This document shows positions 1 through 11,782 of a stretch of 64,000 nt of DNA, piece after piece. The stretch spans positions 1 to 64,000 of the forward strand of contig QJNS01000085.1 of the NCBI GenBank assembly GCA_004154925.1. Reading direction: 5' to 3'. Source of the stretch: Monosporascus cannonballus. Its lineage: Eukaryota > Ascomycota > Sordariomycetes > Xylariales. The number at the start of each line of letters is the position of its first letter. The first letter of the stretch is position 1. The translations under genes were made by a program, and so were the position numbers. Under the pieces are notes generated by a model. That model was not told the DNA's origin, searched no databases, and saw only the letters and a program-made list of their open reading frames with translations.

Positions 1-3000
1 CCGCCCCGGGCCGGCCCCCCCCCCCCCCCCCGGTCCTCGGGATTTCATGCTAATCGCTAGCGCTAGGAGCTGGAAGCTGAAGGACGGATGTCTTTCCATC
101 CGCAAGGCCTAAGCAACTGACCAAGCGCTTTCCAAATTTGAACGCCTACATTTTACGACTGGGCTTTAGGTCGGGATGGTTGGGAAGCACGCCACGCCAC
201 ATGTGCTCCCGGATACATAGCCCGACTAGTTTTTCTGGCCTCTGCGAAGTGGATAACGGAGAGGGAGATGCCATTAGCTACCCAGTTATTCTTCTTCTCT
301 TAATAGAGTCGCTCCCTATGGTAGTACCCCTACAGTAGCACCAGCCTTACGTACTGTCAGAAGCTTAAGGGGGTGGGAAGAAACGGAGTCATTCCCAAGC
401 GCAACCCAAACGCCTACCTTAACCTTCGACCATTTACTAGTCAAGGGACTCTCTAGCACCAACTAGCAGTACCTGGAACACCTAAATCCGCCGTGGAATG
501 CTCTGGTATGTGGAGCTTGTGCTAAATGTTTTCAGGCTCCGGCCTACATATCCAGGGGCTTGGCGGTTATTGGCCCATCAAGCACCATTAGGGAACTTGA
601 GCAGAAGGACTTATGGATTTTTCACATGGGGATGAGATCTCGAGACCCTGTGTACAGGAGTCGAGGACGGTAAGTACGCCCATCGGTAAAGCGTCCCTAC
701 ACGTGGTAGTTGAACAAGGTTGGACAAAGGTGAAGATACCTGCCGGGCGATATATAAATTCGGCGGAGGGAAGGATTTGAAGAGGCGAGGTACGATGCAG
801 TAGGATGCCACCAATGTTGAGAGGACAGCAGGATATCGACTGGGTCCTTAGTGGTACATGGTTATCCATAGCAAGGCCTATAACAATGCGCGTCAATATG
901 CGTGCCCCTGGGTATTATTCCAAAACGTCGATCCTGAGCGGCAGCATGCACGCTGTTCCCTAAAATCAGGGGAGATATCTGAACTCACTCTAACCGCGTC
1001 GCCGTGAGAGGCTGCCCTGGTCCAGTTTTGGAAGGCTGACTGGCTATTATTAAACGCCAAGGGTAGCAAAGGGGTCAATGGCCTGTAGCACTGTACCCGG
1101 TCGAGCCTTAACTAGCACGAAGGCGGTAACCATCTCGCCCGTAGGTCCAAGCTACGGTAGAGTGGAAGTGGGTAGGTTAATTGCTGCCGAGGAAGAATAC
1201 AGACCTTGATAAGGGATACTCTTCTGCTTGTGGATATGGTATGGGAATGTGACTACGGTGATGATTATTGGCGGGTAACTTTGGAGATCGAAGCCAGACA
1301 GCGTCGATACTGTATTGGCTGATTGGAAATTAGTCTTACGCACTGTCCGCATAAATTTTGTTTTCGAGGCTTCAGAACATTGGAGGACGGAAAGATCGGC
1401 GCTGACTTTCAAAGACGTCGGCCAGCCCGAGCAAGATCGCCGCCCGTATCCTGTCTACGTCGTCCATTGAAGTATTGAAGATTGGTCCGGGAGAGCGAAC
1501 TGCAGGAGAAGTTGAGTTGGCGATGAGTTGGCGATGGATCGGCGCTGTCAAGAGCCCAGCCAGGCTGGATCGTCGAGACCGTGTGTGGCAAATGATGGTT
1601 TTAAGTTGTCCTGCCGGTGATGATTGACAGGGCGGCGGGCAAATGTGGGTGAGGCTGAGCCGCGTTTCCTGTGTCACCAATGATCAACATCTGAATGGTC
1701 GGATACTGAGATGGTTCGGCAGATCGATCGGCGCCTGATTGACCAATGACGAGCCCGAATTACGTGCGGTTGAACTTTGTCGTTGTGGTCGCCTTCCCAC
1801 AACCATGCACATTCGCCTCGATGACTTCTGCCCAATACCTAATATCAAAATAAACTGACAGTGCTTAGGCGCTTTGCTTTCGTTTACTAACCCCTAAAGT
1901 GGGTGAGATGTCGTTTGGAATAGTGGGGAAGTTTACGGAGCAAATCCTCCGGAAATAGTAGCGATATACTAGGTAATTGAGGAGGCTTCGGCATTGGAAC
2001 TAATAACCGAGTTGGAAGCACATGACAGTGGTGAGCATTTTAGATAGAGACATAGATACACCAATACACCTCGAAATGAAGAAGGCAAAAATGTATACTG
2101 GGAAAGGGGTCATACGATATTGATGCTCGCTTGGGATGTTCTGCGTTGCCACATGACCGTCAATATGACAGCCCCATGTGCACATCATTTCAAAGTCGAG
2201 ATTCGCCGCCGCCAAGTCAGGCAATAGCGGTAGCCATTCGGAGAATTAGTACTGGCAGTGCAAAGTCTTTTCCAATGCAAGTCCAGAGCGTCTTGCTCTC
2301 CAAAGGAAGGTCGTCAAGAGCGGCAGGCTGTGATCAAAATAATTGACACACTTTCTTAGGACCTACTAACAAAAAGTATGTCAATTGTTTGATCACTACC
2401 TGAGAGGTACCTATTAATGGAGAACGCATGTGGCAAATGTTCAGAAGATCTTGGGCTTCTTCCAATTGCTTCTACCCCAGGCGAGTTAGAGGGGAAAAGT
2501 GGAGGCTGGCTAGCTGAGAGTTCCAAGTCGATGCAGGGTTCAAGCTACGAAATGTGTTCCAAGCAGAAAATGGTTGCGTGTGGCTGACACCCTCAAGATT
2601 CTACACGAAGGGCCGCTTAACTGCAGCTAATTCAATTACCGGGTATAGATACCAGATACCGGTTCACGAATGACATCCATTTGCCGGGAACCGCATGTTG
2701 CTACATAAGCCACAGCACCAGGGCATGGATGGCAGATTACGTCACTCTCCTCCAATCCTCACTTTACCGGATGTCATCTAATTAAAGTGTTCCAACCATG
2801 CTCGCCGTAGATATATGCGAAGCGCGTATATGACCGTAAGGTACCTATCTAAGCATCTTCTGGTAGAGGGGGCATATCCATGAATTCCCATCCTATGCCT
2901 ACAACCTGGTGCTTGCTACTCGCATCAGCCGTGCGTCGAGGCCTAGACCATCAGATTCGGGCCTAGTGTTGGTTGCTCTCGGTACCGCGCACCCCATGGA

Positions 3001-5700
3001 GTTTTTGATGTTCTCCCCGGATCAACATGGCGCGCAACTTTCCCTAGGTGCACTACGTACAATGTTAATAAGCATGCACAACGACAACTCCAGCGTTTCG
3101 ACGTACCTATCTCATAGCTATAACCTAATAAGCTGAATGTGGCTGTTCGTATGCACAGCCACCCAGATTCTGTGTCTACATGCAGTTTGTGTGCAACATC
3201 TACATACGTAATTAGCCACTTGACGCCACTGATCATCGTTTCGGTCCGCGAAATTTCAGGGATCTATCCCCTCCACGTGCTGATCAGGGCCAAAGAGAGG
3301 GGCCTAGAAACTAACGGATATGGAAATTCCCAAAATCCCATCACTTCGGTTTCCCGAAATCTGGGTCCGCACTTGCGCCGGATTTCATCATTTTACCAAT
3401 GATGCCATGCCGCAGATCAGGTTCACGGATCTGCGTCATCGTTACTCTTGTTGGCTTCACGTTACGAATCACGCGCCACTGAAGCAATACATACCGGGGT
3501 CCTCAAACCGCCTGTTGATCAGGGTCCTTTACGACACCCAGCCATTGAACGATACAGGAGATCTTACCAGCCGTCCCCGGTGCCTTTCTGCTTTGCGGGA
3601 CTGGCTGCCCACAACCTTCTACGGTAACCACTTTGCCTCAGGGCTGCTATATCGCACATTAATAAGCGAGGTAGATATAGGCAATGAAATTTAGTAGGGG
3701 CCAAGTGATCGCCTTCGCATCGCATTACCGGGGAAGCACCCCTTTCGACGCCAGGGGACTAATTTCCGAAATATCGGGCCTCTCCGCCCTATCTTCTGAA
3801 CGCAAGAACTGGTACTTCAAGTTTAGTTCGCACCACTTGCCCTTGACAGCGCGTCTCTATACCTTGGCACAGGTCCGCAAGACAGGATTCGTAAGCAGCG
3901 GATTGTATCCCCTGTATGATTACCTACCTACCCAGATCGTGCAATACCGACTATCAGGCCAAATATTGACATCCTTGTCGGGGTGTCCTCTAGCAATAGG
4001 CTAACGCTGTTGCTATGCTGAAGTTTTTGATTCATATAAGAGCTCAAAAAGGCTAGTTCATGGAAATACCTAACTAGGATGTTAAACTTGGCTCTGCAAC
4101 GTAGCATGAGCTGGATAGCATGAGACTACTGCTACCGAACTTCACCGGCACAAACCTTGGCCCAGAACAGCTCGAACGGGTGTAGCTAAAACGCCATTTC
4201 CCAAGGAGGACATCAGGACGTCTGCTACTTCCAAAGTGGTTGTGAGGCGTATGTAGATACGCCTAACTCAAAAAGACCTAAGTCATGCAAGCCCCTTGTG
4301 AATTTCTCTTTTTAAGGTTGGACCCCAAATGCGAGATTCCAGGGTCGAGTGGCAAAAAGAGAGACAATGCCAGCAAACCAGCCTGGGTTAGGGTCGAATG
4401 CGAAGATCCCCCATCCCTCATGCCGCACGTTCCCCATTTTTCGTTCCTTAGCAATCCATATGTGCCTCCACCGGGGCCACTGTACGCCCATGTCAGCTCC
4501 CATCCGAATTTGTATAGGGTTGAACATGATGTAATAGCTAGCTTTTGCTTATCATTATCGTGAACTACTGCAACCTAATTCGGAAAACAAGTGATCCATG
4601 TATATCCCATACAATTTCTATAGGAATCTACATATTAACCTTCAATGGCAACAATAAGCCTGTGGAGGCAACTAACATGAATACCCTGGATACTGCACAA
4701 GACTTGACCTGGTGGTTTACGTGGTTCTTCAGTGCTTGTTGCCCGTTGGACCCTTCCCTGCCACAAACCGGGAACCCCTATGTCTTCACGCAGTGCCTCC
4801 ACCAATAGTTCGTCCGCTAATACTCTTTTCCGGAGCTCAGAGAGCTTGCAAAATTCACTTTTGGCCACCGCGTGGCATATAGAGATGTCAGCTTCCCCAG
4901 AGACGCTTCAGTGAATTGTCTTACAGTTTGGCTCCTATACTACGTAGGTCAACGTCCCCCCTTGTGAATTGTATGCCCAGGAGACCATCGTTACATTAAT
5001 AGGTCCAGTCTAGCTCGACGTCTTGTCTATTCTTGTTCCATCTCTTACAAGCAACCACATGCTTCATCCGAACTAGCCACATTTCGCATCATTCATTTCG
5101 ATATCTTGTCCAACATACACAACACTTCTTTGCGGCTGAATACCTACACTCTCTTCTCCGGAAGGATCCGCGTACCAAGGTTATCAGTGCGCTTCGGGCA
5201 CCTCCAAGAACGTCAACACAGGCGACAGGTCCGCGTCCAGCAGCGGCATGGTGCTGAATATCTAATTTACCTGGCTCCCTCCCAAGCATCTATCAAAGCC
5301 TATCCCGTCATACATACCTATATAGGTAGGTTATCACCACGTCCCAGTCTGTGTTCCCTTCTCTGTTTAATACGTGCCCCATTGTCCTGCAGCTCAGAGA
5401 CCCAAAATTCGAGACATCCCTGCTTAGGGCCTGTTCTGCCAAAGGATTGGTTGTTAACAAAAGACTGGCCATCTCCCACAAGTACCATCCAAAAAAATCC
5501 CTTTGGAAATATACACGAAGCGGGGGGCTCGGAAGTCCACCCTACCGGCCGGCTTCCTTTTTGAAGGCCACCTGAACCTTGCCGCTGTGCACGACGTACG
5601 ACTCCTCTCCAGCCCTCCCTAGTATTGCGCCACACCGCGGTCCATTTTAGCCTCAACGGTAGCCGTAGGGTGATTTTTGGATAAGCGTCTATGAGAGGAG
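1..5700. other. Gene-poor region, no supported gene
   Basis: I see no coding region I can support here. Open frames are short (the longest about 150 codons), overlap on both strands, and show no recognisable domain or convincing exon chain. The window opens with a C17 run (15-31) in very GC-rich sequence, which could be a contig edge. A perfect 12-bp palindrome ACCTATATAGGT lies at 5316-5327. The sequence is not strongly AT-rich, so it does not look like the RIP-damaged block further along. It may be long intergenic DNA or decayed genes too diverged to recognise by eye. Confidence 0.5.
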
Positions 5701-5860
5701 GTTCGTGGATGGCTACCGCTCGACTAAAAAGAGGTTCTACCAGCGAGTCAGTAGTCGAGAGCGTTACGAACTTCTATTCTAATAACCCAGTTGTCCGGGA
5801 AGACATCGTACGGTACCTCGCCAATCGTTGCTGAGACCTGTTTCGACAGCTTCAAGACAA

Positions 5861-7962
5861 ATGGGAGATGTTCCATCATCATCGACGTTGGCCGGCGAAC
5901 ATGCGAGCCAGTATGTCACTAGTAGCGGGTTTCAAGGAGTCGTCCCGAGTGACGGGCAGCCGTCATTTCAGCAAGGTCCGGGTGCGGTGAACAGCTCCGC
6001 CTTCCAGCAACAGTTCCAGCAGCCCTACGTCGCCGTACCGAATGCATTCTCCAACCAGTTCGACATGCCTCATGCGCAAGCACCAGGGCGCCAAAACAGC
6101 TTCAACATGACAACGATGGCCAATGCCCTTCCGCAGGTTATGTATAGACCCGCGTATGCTTCAGGGCAGCAACAGCAACGACGCACTACAGACGCCCTTG
6201 CGCACGGGGTGGTGCAACCCATGGCACAGTATAACATGGCGGCCCAACCTTATTACGTCCCGCAACCTCAACAGGTACCGCCGTACTATAACGTTCACCT
6301 GCCTACTTCCCAGCAGCTACCACAGCAAGCCGGTCCGCGGCATAATGAATTTTACCACAACCCGGCCATGATGAATCATCCTCAAGGGCACATTTCGGCC
6401 GGTTATTATTACCCTGCAGCTCACCTGTATCCCAACGCAAATCACTCTATCGGCCCAATGACACCTACCCAATTTCTTGCACCGGACGGAAATGCAGGCG
6501 ATGTCGATGGCCAGTCACCGACACCTGGGTTTACTCCATCAGGGGCAGTTACGGGGTATACCCCACCCGGAAGTACGTCCTTTCTCGAGATGTTCCTGCA
6601 AGCCACCCTCGGGAGATAGTTGGGAATACGGAGGCATTAGGGAATATCACTGATAAACTTCTAGGTGCCCGGGATGCCCGATCGAACGTGGTCCGAGGGC
6701 CGCCTCGTAAACCTCGACAGAGTGGTTAGTTATACTCTAATTTGTGGAGCGTCCTTTGCTAAGGGCTTCAGGCCACGCAATATGGGTAGGAAACCTACCT
6801 CCACAAACGGACCTGATGAGTTTGGTTCAACATGTCTGCAAAGAAAACCCGGGTCTTGAATCGTTATTCCTGATATCGAAGAGCAACTGCGCCTTTGCGA
6901 ACTTCAGAGACGAACAAGCTTGTGTCGCGGCCCAGCAGAAACTCCACGACTCGAAATTCCAGTCCGTTCGATTAGTTAGTCGGTTACGAAAGAGTACAGT
7001 GGAAGGGGCCGGTGGTCAGACAGCTCCCACAGGGCCTTCGGCGACTTCACCCACTACGCGGAAGCCATCCGTCGACGGGGCGGCCAGCCCGCAGACTGCA
7101 GTACCCGAGTCCTCTCCAACTCCGCCGCTTGCAACCCAGTCAGGCCCGAAAATCGCCCCCGCAAGCGACTCGAGTCGCCAGAGGGATAAGTTCTTCATTC
7201 TTAAGAGTCTGACGGTAGAGGATCTGGAATTGAGCGTCAGAAATGGTGTATGGGCAACTCAATCCCACAACGAGACTACACTGAACGAGGCTTTCAAGGT
7301 TGGTATATTTATTTGCTTTGGTATATAAACATCGCCCTTCACTAATCGTTGCTCCACAGTCTGTTGATAACGTTTATCTCGTGTTCTCGGCAAATAAGTC
7401 CGGGGAATATTTTGGCTACGCAAGGATGGCATCTCCCATCAACGATGATCCGGCAGCAGCAATCGAGTTTGCACCAAAAGCTCAGGCTAATAACGACCTT
7501 GACCTCCCGAAGGCAATTCCAACCGACGCTACCGAAAATTGTCCCAGAGGGCGGATCATTGACGATTCGGCACGAGGCACCATATTCTGGGAAATCGAGC
7601 GAGAAGAAGTCAACGGAGAGGCCGAGACCAGCTCCGACGATTCTGGTAGCGTGAAGGATGAACTGGATGGCGAGGCAGGCGCCAAGGCTTGGGGGAAACC
7701 CTTCAAGCTAGAATGGCTTTCTACTACGAGGCTGCCTTTCTACAGAACCCGCGGTCTCCGGAACCCTTGGAACTCCAACAGAGAGGTGAAAATAGCACGG
7801 GATGGGACGGAGCTGGAGCCTTCTGTCGGCAGGAAACTTATTGGCCTGTTCAACCGTGTACAGAGCCCTCCGGCACCCGCATTACCGCTAGGTATGCGTC
7901 CGGGAATCCCCTTAGTACCTGGATATCCCCCGTCGATCCCGCCGCCGTTCCCTCGTCGGTAA
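5861..7962 (+). CDS. RRM + YTH domain protein, putative m6A RNA reader (4 exons)
   Basis: Model: exons 5861-6572, 6665-6724, 6772-7298, 7360-7962, giving 633 residues. The introns (92, 47, 61 bp) have GT donors and AG acceptors and restore a single frame. Residues 1-237 are low-complexity, rich in Gln, Pro, Tyr and Asn. A basic RGPPRKPRQSG stretch precedes an RRM (about 259-330, beginning HAIWVGNLPP). A Ser/Pro/Thr linker leads to a YTH domain (about 395-600): FFILKS, WATQSHNE, VYLVFSANKSGEYFGYARM, then WGKPFKLEWL and NPWNSNREVKIARDG. YTH domains bind N6-methyladenosine in RNA through an aromatic cage. The Trp of WATQ and the Trp of WGKPF are the expected cage residues, and the C-terminal half resembles the YTHDC1 type. 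Start: the first in-frame ATG was used; a possible acceptor at 5848-5849 means an upstream exon, perhaps from the ATG at 5709, cannot be excluded. Family assignment is secure; the RNA target is inferred. Confidence 0.9.
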
Positions 7963-9260
7963 CTTGCTTGGGCGCTGTTATAGAGTCTGGGCCGCGATAG
8001 TCTACAAACCCGGCAACTTCATGAGCTATACGGGGCGACTTTCCCATCTCTATGCTGGCCACGGCTAACGCTGCCAAGACGAACATATATACTAGAGATT
8101 ACACGACCGCTTAATCTACAGAACCGTAGGTTATGTTGTACCTAATGTCAATCCCATGCACTGCATTTCTGAACCGATACCCAGCAATTTGTTATGTATT
8201 GAGATTAAATTACATGAACTAGGTAGTCGTACAGTTGAAGATGGTATACGACTTAACTGGCTGTGTGTATTTCGCACAATTACATCCATTGGCCACAGGC
8301 TGATCTCCTGTGTGCAACATAGATATACTTAAGTACATACCTACCTTGAGATATCTCCCACCATCACTTGTGTACATGGTAGTATAGTCGACAGTTCCCC
8401 CTATTGGGCTCCGCCATGTCGAATCCGGGGCACAAGAAAGCCTTTGTCCAAATTCGATATGGAAGCCACAACACCATCCCGCGCAACGAAATTTTTGAGT
8501 TCGAGAATGGGCAGAAGTGAGGCGGGTAGAAGTGAGGCACCTGCAGAGTCACGTCATCGTGCCTCCATAGCTGGAAGTCGCGAACTGGAGTTTGTTTGGT
8601 TTCTATTCTTGTAACAAGGAAAGATCGCCACATCAGCCGGCGGGGGCGTGAGAACGACATATTTGACGATTATGGCACGACTAAAACTTATGGCTTCTAT
8701 CACTTTGCATGGGAAGAATTACCCGGCCTTGGAAAAATTTGCCCCATGGCATTCATGGCGAAGGCAGGGGGGAGGGAACGTTTCTGGACTAATACATGAA
8801 AATACGTCATCGTCCCAAGTCTATTTCAGATTAGCTCATTTGCTGCCAATTCAAGGCCCGAACAAGACCAGGGTCGTCCTGGATAACTGCATGAAAAGGC
8901 TGCACCGCCACATGTGGGGGCCGTCCATGGCAACATGAAGAATTCCGCATATGCATATATGCGTATATACGTATATACCGCATACATGGAGAGCTCCCCA
9001 TGCCAAGGCAAAGAGCGGGCCGCGACTTTTCTATTCCCCCTGCCCATTCCCCACCCACCATCTACAACAACGGTTGAAGAGGGGAAGGGAATGTCAGCTA
9101 TCGACAACTAACTCCTTAGCAGTTTGACTGTGCAAAGAGAGGTGCTCAAAATGCAACTGAGTAAATGTCTTGAGATATGGACTCGATCGAATGAGACTTC
9201 GTTAGAAAAGCCCGCCGGCATATTGCGTGTTTGGTTTAAGTTTGGCGAAGCAGCGTTAAA
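7963..9260. other. Intergenic, YTH gene to HSP30 promoter
   Basis: No gene is supported. It contains the 3' flank of the YTH gene, mixed-composition sequence and an alternating purine/pyrimidine tract with a perfect 16-bp palindrome (GTATATAC repeated) at 8963-8978, about 740 bp before the HSP30 start codon. Confidence 0.5.
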
Positions 9261-9268
9261 ACCCCAGA

Positions 9269-9314
9269 GAACGTTCGAGGCTTCCTCCCATTTGATTCGT
9301 GGAATGTTCTCGAG
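9269..9314 (+). promoter_or_regulatory. Heat-shock element cluster upstream of hsp30
   Basis: Two GAAnnTTC inverted units are present: GAACGTTC at 9269-9276 and GAATGTTC at 9302-9309, the latter followed in register by GAG at 9312. This is the pattern bound by trimeric heat-shock factor. They lie about 410-450 bp before the ATG of a small heat-shock protein. Confidence 0.6.
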
Positions 9315-9462
9315 ACTTCCGTCATTTCATCGAAAGACACAGGCGTCACCCGTATCTCATAGAACACTGAACTGCAGCAACTGGAAGCGTCCGATCACAG
9401 AAGTCGCTGCTCGTAGAAACGAAATGAGATCGAAATGAGATCGATGTGATATCATGTTTGCG

Positions 9463-9492
9463 TTCAACCGTGGTTTCTCGGAGTTTCTGGAA
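9463..9492 (+). promoter_or_regulatory. Gapped heat-shock element near the TATA box
   Basis: TTC units at 9463, 9475 and 9485, the last paired with GAA at 9490-9492 (TTCTGGAA), form a gapped heat-shock element about 37 bp before the TATA box. Together with the cluster at 9269-9314 it implies HSF control. Confidence 0.5.
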
Positions 9493-9528
9493 GGTGGTGA
9501 TGGAGTGATGGCTCCCGCCCTTCCCAAT

Positions 9529-9536
9529 TATATAAA
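9529..9536 (+). promoter_or_regulatory. TATA box of hsp30
   Basis: TATATAAA lies 184-191 bp before the ATG at 9720. The stretch after it is rich in CAA/ACA without a competing ATG near the start, as in long, efficiently translated fungal leaders. Strong TATA boxes are typical of inducible stress genes. Confidence 0.6.
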
Positions 9537-9719
9537 CAACCAACAACTTCATCCTAGTGCTCACTTCTGTCTGCATTCATCAGAACACATCAAAGAACAA
9601 CATCAGAAGCAACTCTCAAAAGCGCTCACAACAAACGCTCTGATCGTCAAAACAACGTTCCTCTACCCACGCAAGCATCAACCACAACAACACTCAAACA
9701 CTCAAACAACACAACAATA

Positions 9720-10376
9720 ATGTCGCTCTTCGCTTCGCCACGATACTACTCCCCGGCCGCCGAGCCCAACTTCTCGGGCCTCTTCCGCCTCATCGACGAC
9801 TGGGACCGACACGTGCAGCAGCAGACCAGCGGCATCGTCGCCCAGCGCGGAGCCGGCCGACACCTGCCGCTGATCACCCCCAAGTTCGACCTCAAGGAGA
9901 CTGACACGGCGTACGAGCTGCACGGCGAGCTCCCTGGCATTGAGAAGGACCGCGTTAGCATCGAGTTCAGCGATGACCAGACCATCGTCATCCGCGGCTC
10001 CGTCGAGCGCTCGCACACCTCGTCCTCGGGCACCACGGCCGAGGGCAACGAGAACGGTAACGTGAATGTCGGTGCCGGTGACAATGCCGACAAGCAAGCC
10101 CACAAGCCCACCGTCGAGGACGCGCCCGAGGGCGACAGCGGTAACAAGAACAAGTCCGTCGAGAAGTCCGGCTCCGGTGAGGTGCAGCAGCAGCAGTCGG
10201 CTCCCAAGTACAAGTACTGGGTGTCGGAGCGCAGCTTCGGCGAGTTCCAGCGATCGTTCTCGTTCCCCAGCCGCATCGACACCGAGGGCGTCACCGCCTC
10301 GCTTAACAACGGCGTCCTGACCATTGTCGTGCCCAAGGCCAAGAAGCACGAGGCCCGCCGCGTCACCATCAACTAA
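9720..10376 (+). CDS. hsp30: HSP30-type small heat-shock protein (alpha-crystallin domain)
   Basis: Single exon, 218 residues. Small heat-shock proteins are ATP-independent holdases that bind unfolding proteins. An N-terminal region with aromatic residues (FRLIDDWDRHV) is followed by the alpha-crystallin domain: the N-terminal half (TPKFDLKETDTAYELHGELPGI through TIVIRGSVE, about 58-100) and the C-terminal half (YWVSERSFGEFQRSFSFP to NNGVLTIVVPK, about 163-208). About 60 hydrophilic residues rich in Gly, Asn, Glu and Lys separate the halves, an insertion typical of filamentous-fungal HSP30. Codon use is strongly GC-ending, suggesting high expression. Heat-shock elements and a TATA box lie upstream. 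Long antisense open frames across this gene are by-products of its codon bias. Confidence 0.95.
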   Translation: MSLFASPRYYSPAAEPNFSGLFRLIDDWDRHVQQQTSGIVAQRGAGRHLPLITPKFDLKETDTAYELHGELPGIEKDRVSIEFSDDQTIVIRGSVERSHTSSSGTTAEGNENGNVNVGAGDNADKQAHKPTVEDAPEGDSGNKNKSVEKSGSGEVQQQQSAPKYKYWVSERSFGEFQRSFSFPSRIDTEGVTASLNNGVLTIVVPKAKKHEARRVTIN

Positions 10377-11143
10377 ACAGCCACCTAGTTAGATCCCTTA
10401 TGAAACGTCTGGTGTGATGGAATGGACGCGCTGTCTGTCGATGACTTTCTCCAAATAGTCTCTCCTTCTAATAATACCACTTTCACTTTCTTGCCTCGAC
10501 GGCTTTATACCTGCATTATCATCGACGGACATCAGCAGGCGACGGAGTTCTTTTGTTTTTGGGATTGCATGCATACATCGCGATGGACAGGCATGGTTAC
10601 GGCTTTAGCGTGAACGGCATCTTACGATCCTCAGAATGCAATGAGCTGTTGGGTTTGTAGTTAGTACAGAGGCGGTAGTCGGTTAGGTAACATTGAACAC
10701 TATACTTATAATATTTGGATTCCGTTTGATGTTCAGCTATACGTGAGTCAAAGACTAGAGCATGTGTTTCTCTTTAATAGAGTTTCGGTTTATACACTTC
10801 CGTGATGAAATATTGGCAGCGTCCGACGAGCGGCCGTATGGCATTACTAGAACAATTTCGTCAAGGTAGGTTAGAGCTTGGGGCGAAATAGATTCGGCTA
10901 GTGCAAGGGAGCGAGTTACTTCTAGTCCCCATTCAAGGCAATGCGGCAATTAATTATTTCTACTGAGAACTGTTTCGCTGACGGCATATAAGCGTTTGGC
11001 GGATATCCTATTTGATGATATATAGTGGTTTCCCCTATAGGATTATAGAGTAACCATTTTACGAACAAATATTAAAAATAATCATCTTAACCAGTGAGCT
11101 TTTGATAAACAGCAATAACGCCAATATTGCTTGGGATACATAG
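10377..11143. other. Intergenic, 3' flank of hsp30
   Basis: No gene recognised. Composition becomes steadily more AT-rich towards the transposon nest. Confidence 0.5.
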
Positions 11144-11145
11144 TA

Positions 11146-11221
11146 AGTTGGCCCCCCCTTCACGCACCACCCCCTTCACGCACCACCCCCTTCACGCACC
11201 ACGATTTCCCATACAAAATCC
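11146..11221 (+). repeat. Left terminal inverted repeat with three 16-bp units
   Basis: AGTTGG followed by three near-identical 16-bp direct units (CCCCCTTCACGCACCA), then CGATTTCCCATACAAAATCC. It pairs with the inverted copy at 25684-25744. Unlike the interior it keeps CpA dinucleotides and is GC-rich. Confidence 0.85.
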
Positions 11222-11346
11222 ATAAATCCACATTTTTATAACTAATTAACAAAAATAGATATAATTACGCAATTAGCTATAAAATTAAGTATTATAAATA
11301 AAAAGATTATAATAAATTTTTAAAGCGAAAATAATAACGTTATTAT

Positions 11347-11782
11347 TGTTAACTTAATAGTTTAAATAAGGTACAAACGTATTATATAACGGCTATACGG
11401 TTTAACCAACTATTAAACCTTAGTCGTACGGGTTTATGTTAGCAGAAATATCGTAGAACTTAGTAATAATAAAATAGCTTAGTTATATCTCTTAATATTA
11501 AAAGCGCAAAAGTGTATTATAAACGATTAATATTAATAAATGTTGCAAGCTAATATTATTTAGATTATGGAAGTAATAAGCATATATATTTTGTTTTTGT
11601 TTATTGGATTATTATTAATAAGTTAATAATCCGGCTTATTAATTTATTACTAATAAGTTAGTAATCCGGCTTACTGGCTTATTATTAGTAAATTGGTAAT
11701 CCGGCTTATTAGCTTATCATTAGTAAGTTGGTAATTTATTACGTATCCCGCCTTACCGCATAATTATAATTGGGTTATGATA
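11347..11782 (-). repeat. Left LTR of outer element (3' LTR)
   Basis: Shares long stretches with 24690-25121, including TCGTACGGGTTTAT, a run of about 3-4 tandem units of about 34 bp around AAGTTGGTAATCCGGCTTATT (11620-11740), and the terminal GGGTTATGATA. The outer (left) part is less mutated than the right copy; its inner part is more mutated. Confidence 0.75.

Noticed and set aside
4635..4868. Minus-strand 77-codon frame with a helical look (KLSELRKRVLADELLVEALRED)
   Set aside because: No neighbouring exon, start context or family match. Kept as noise, though it could be a relic.
5709..5834. Short frame from ATG 5709 upstream of the YTH gene (MATARLKRGSTSESVVES)
   Set aside because: Could be a first exon or upstream ORF, but no convincing donor connects it to the YTH frame.
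9702..10349. Antisense open frames of 215 and 208 codons across hsp30
   Set aside because: Mirror images of a strongly GC-ending codon pattern. No domain, and the sense strand carries a clear alpha-crystallin protein.
11158..11202. Short-period direct repeats resembling a CRISPR array
   Set aside because: The 16-bp units are contiguous without spacers and lie inside a transposon terminal repeat in a eukaryotic genome.
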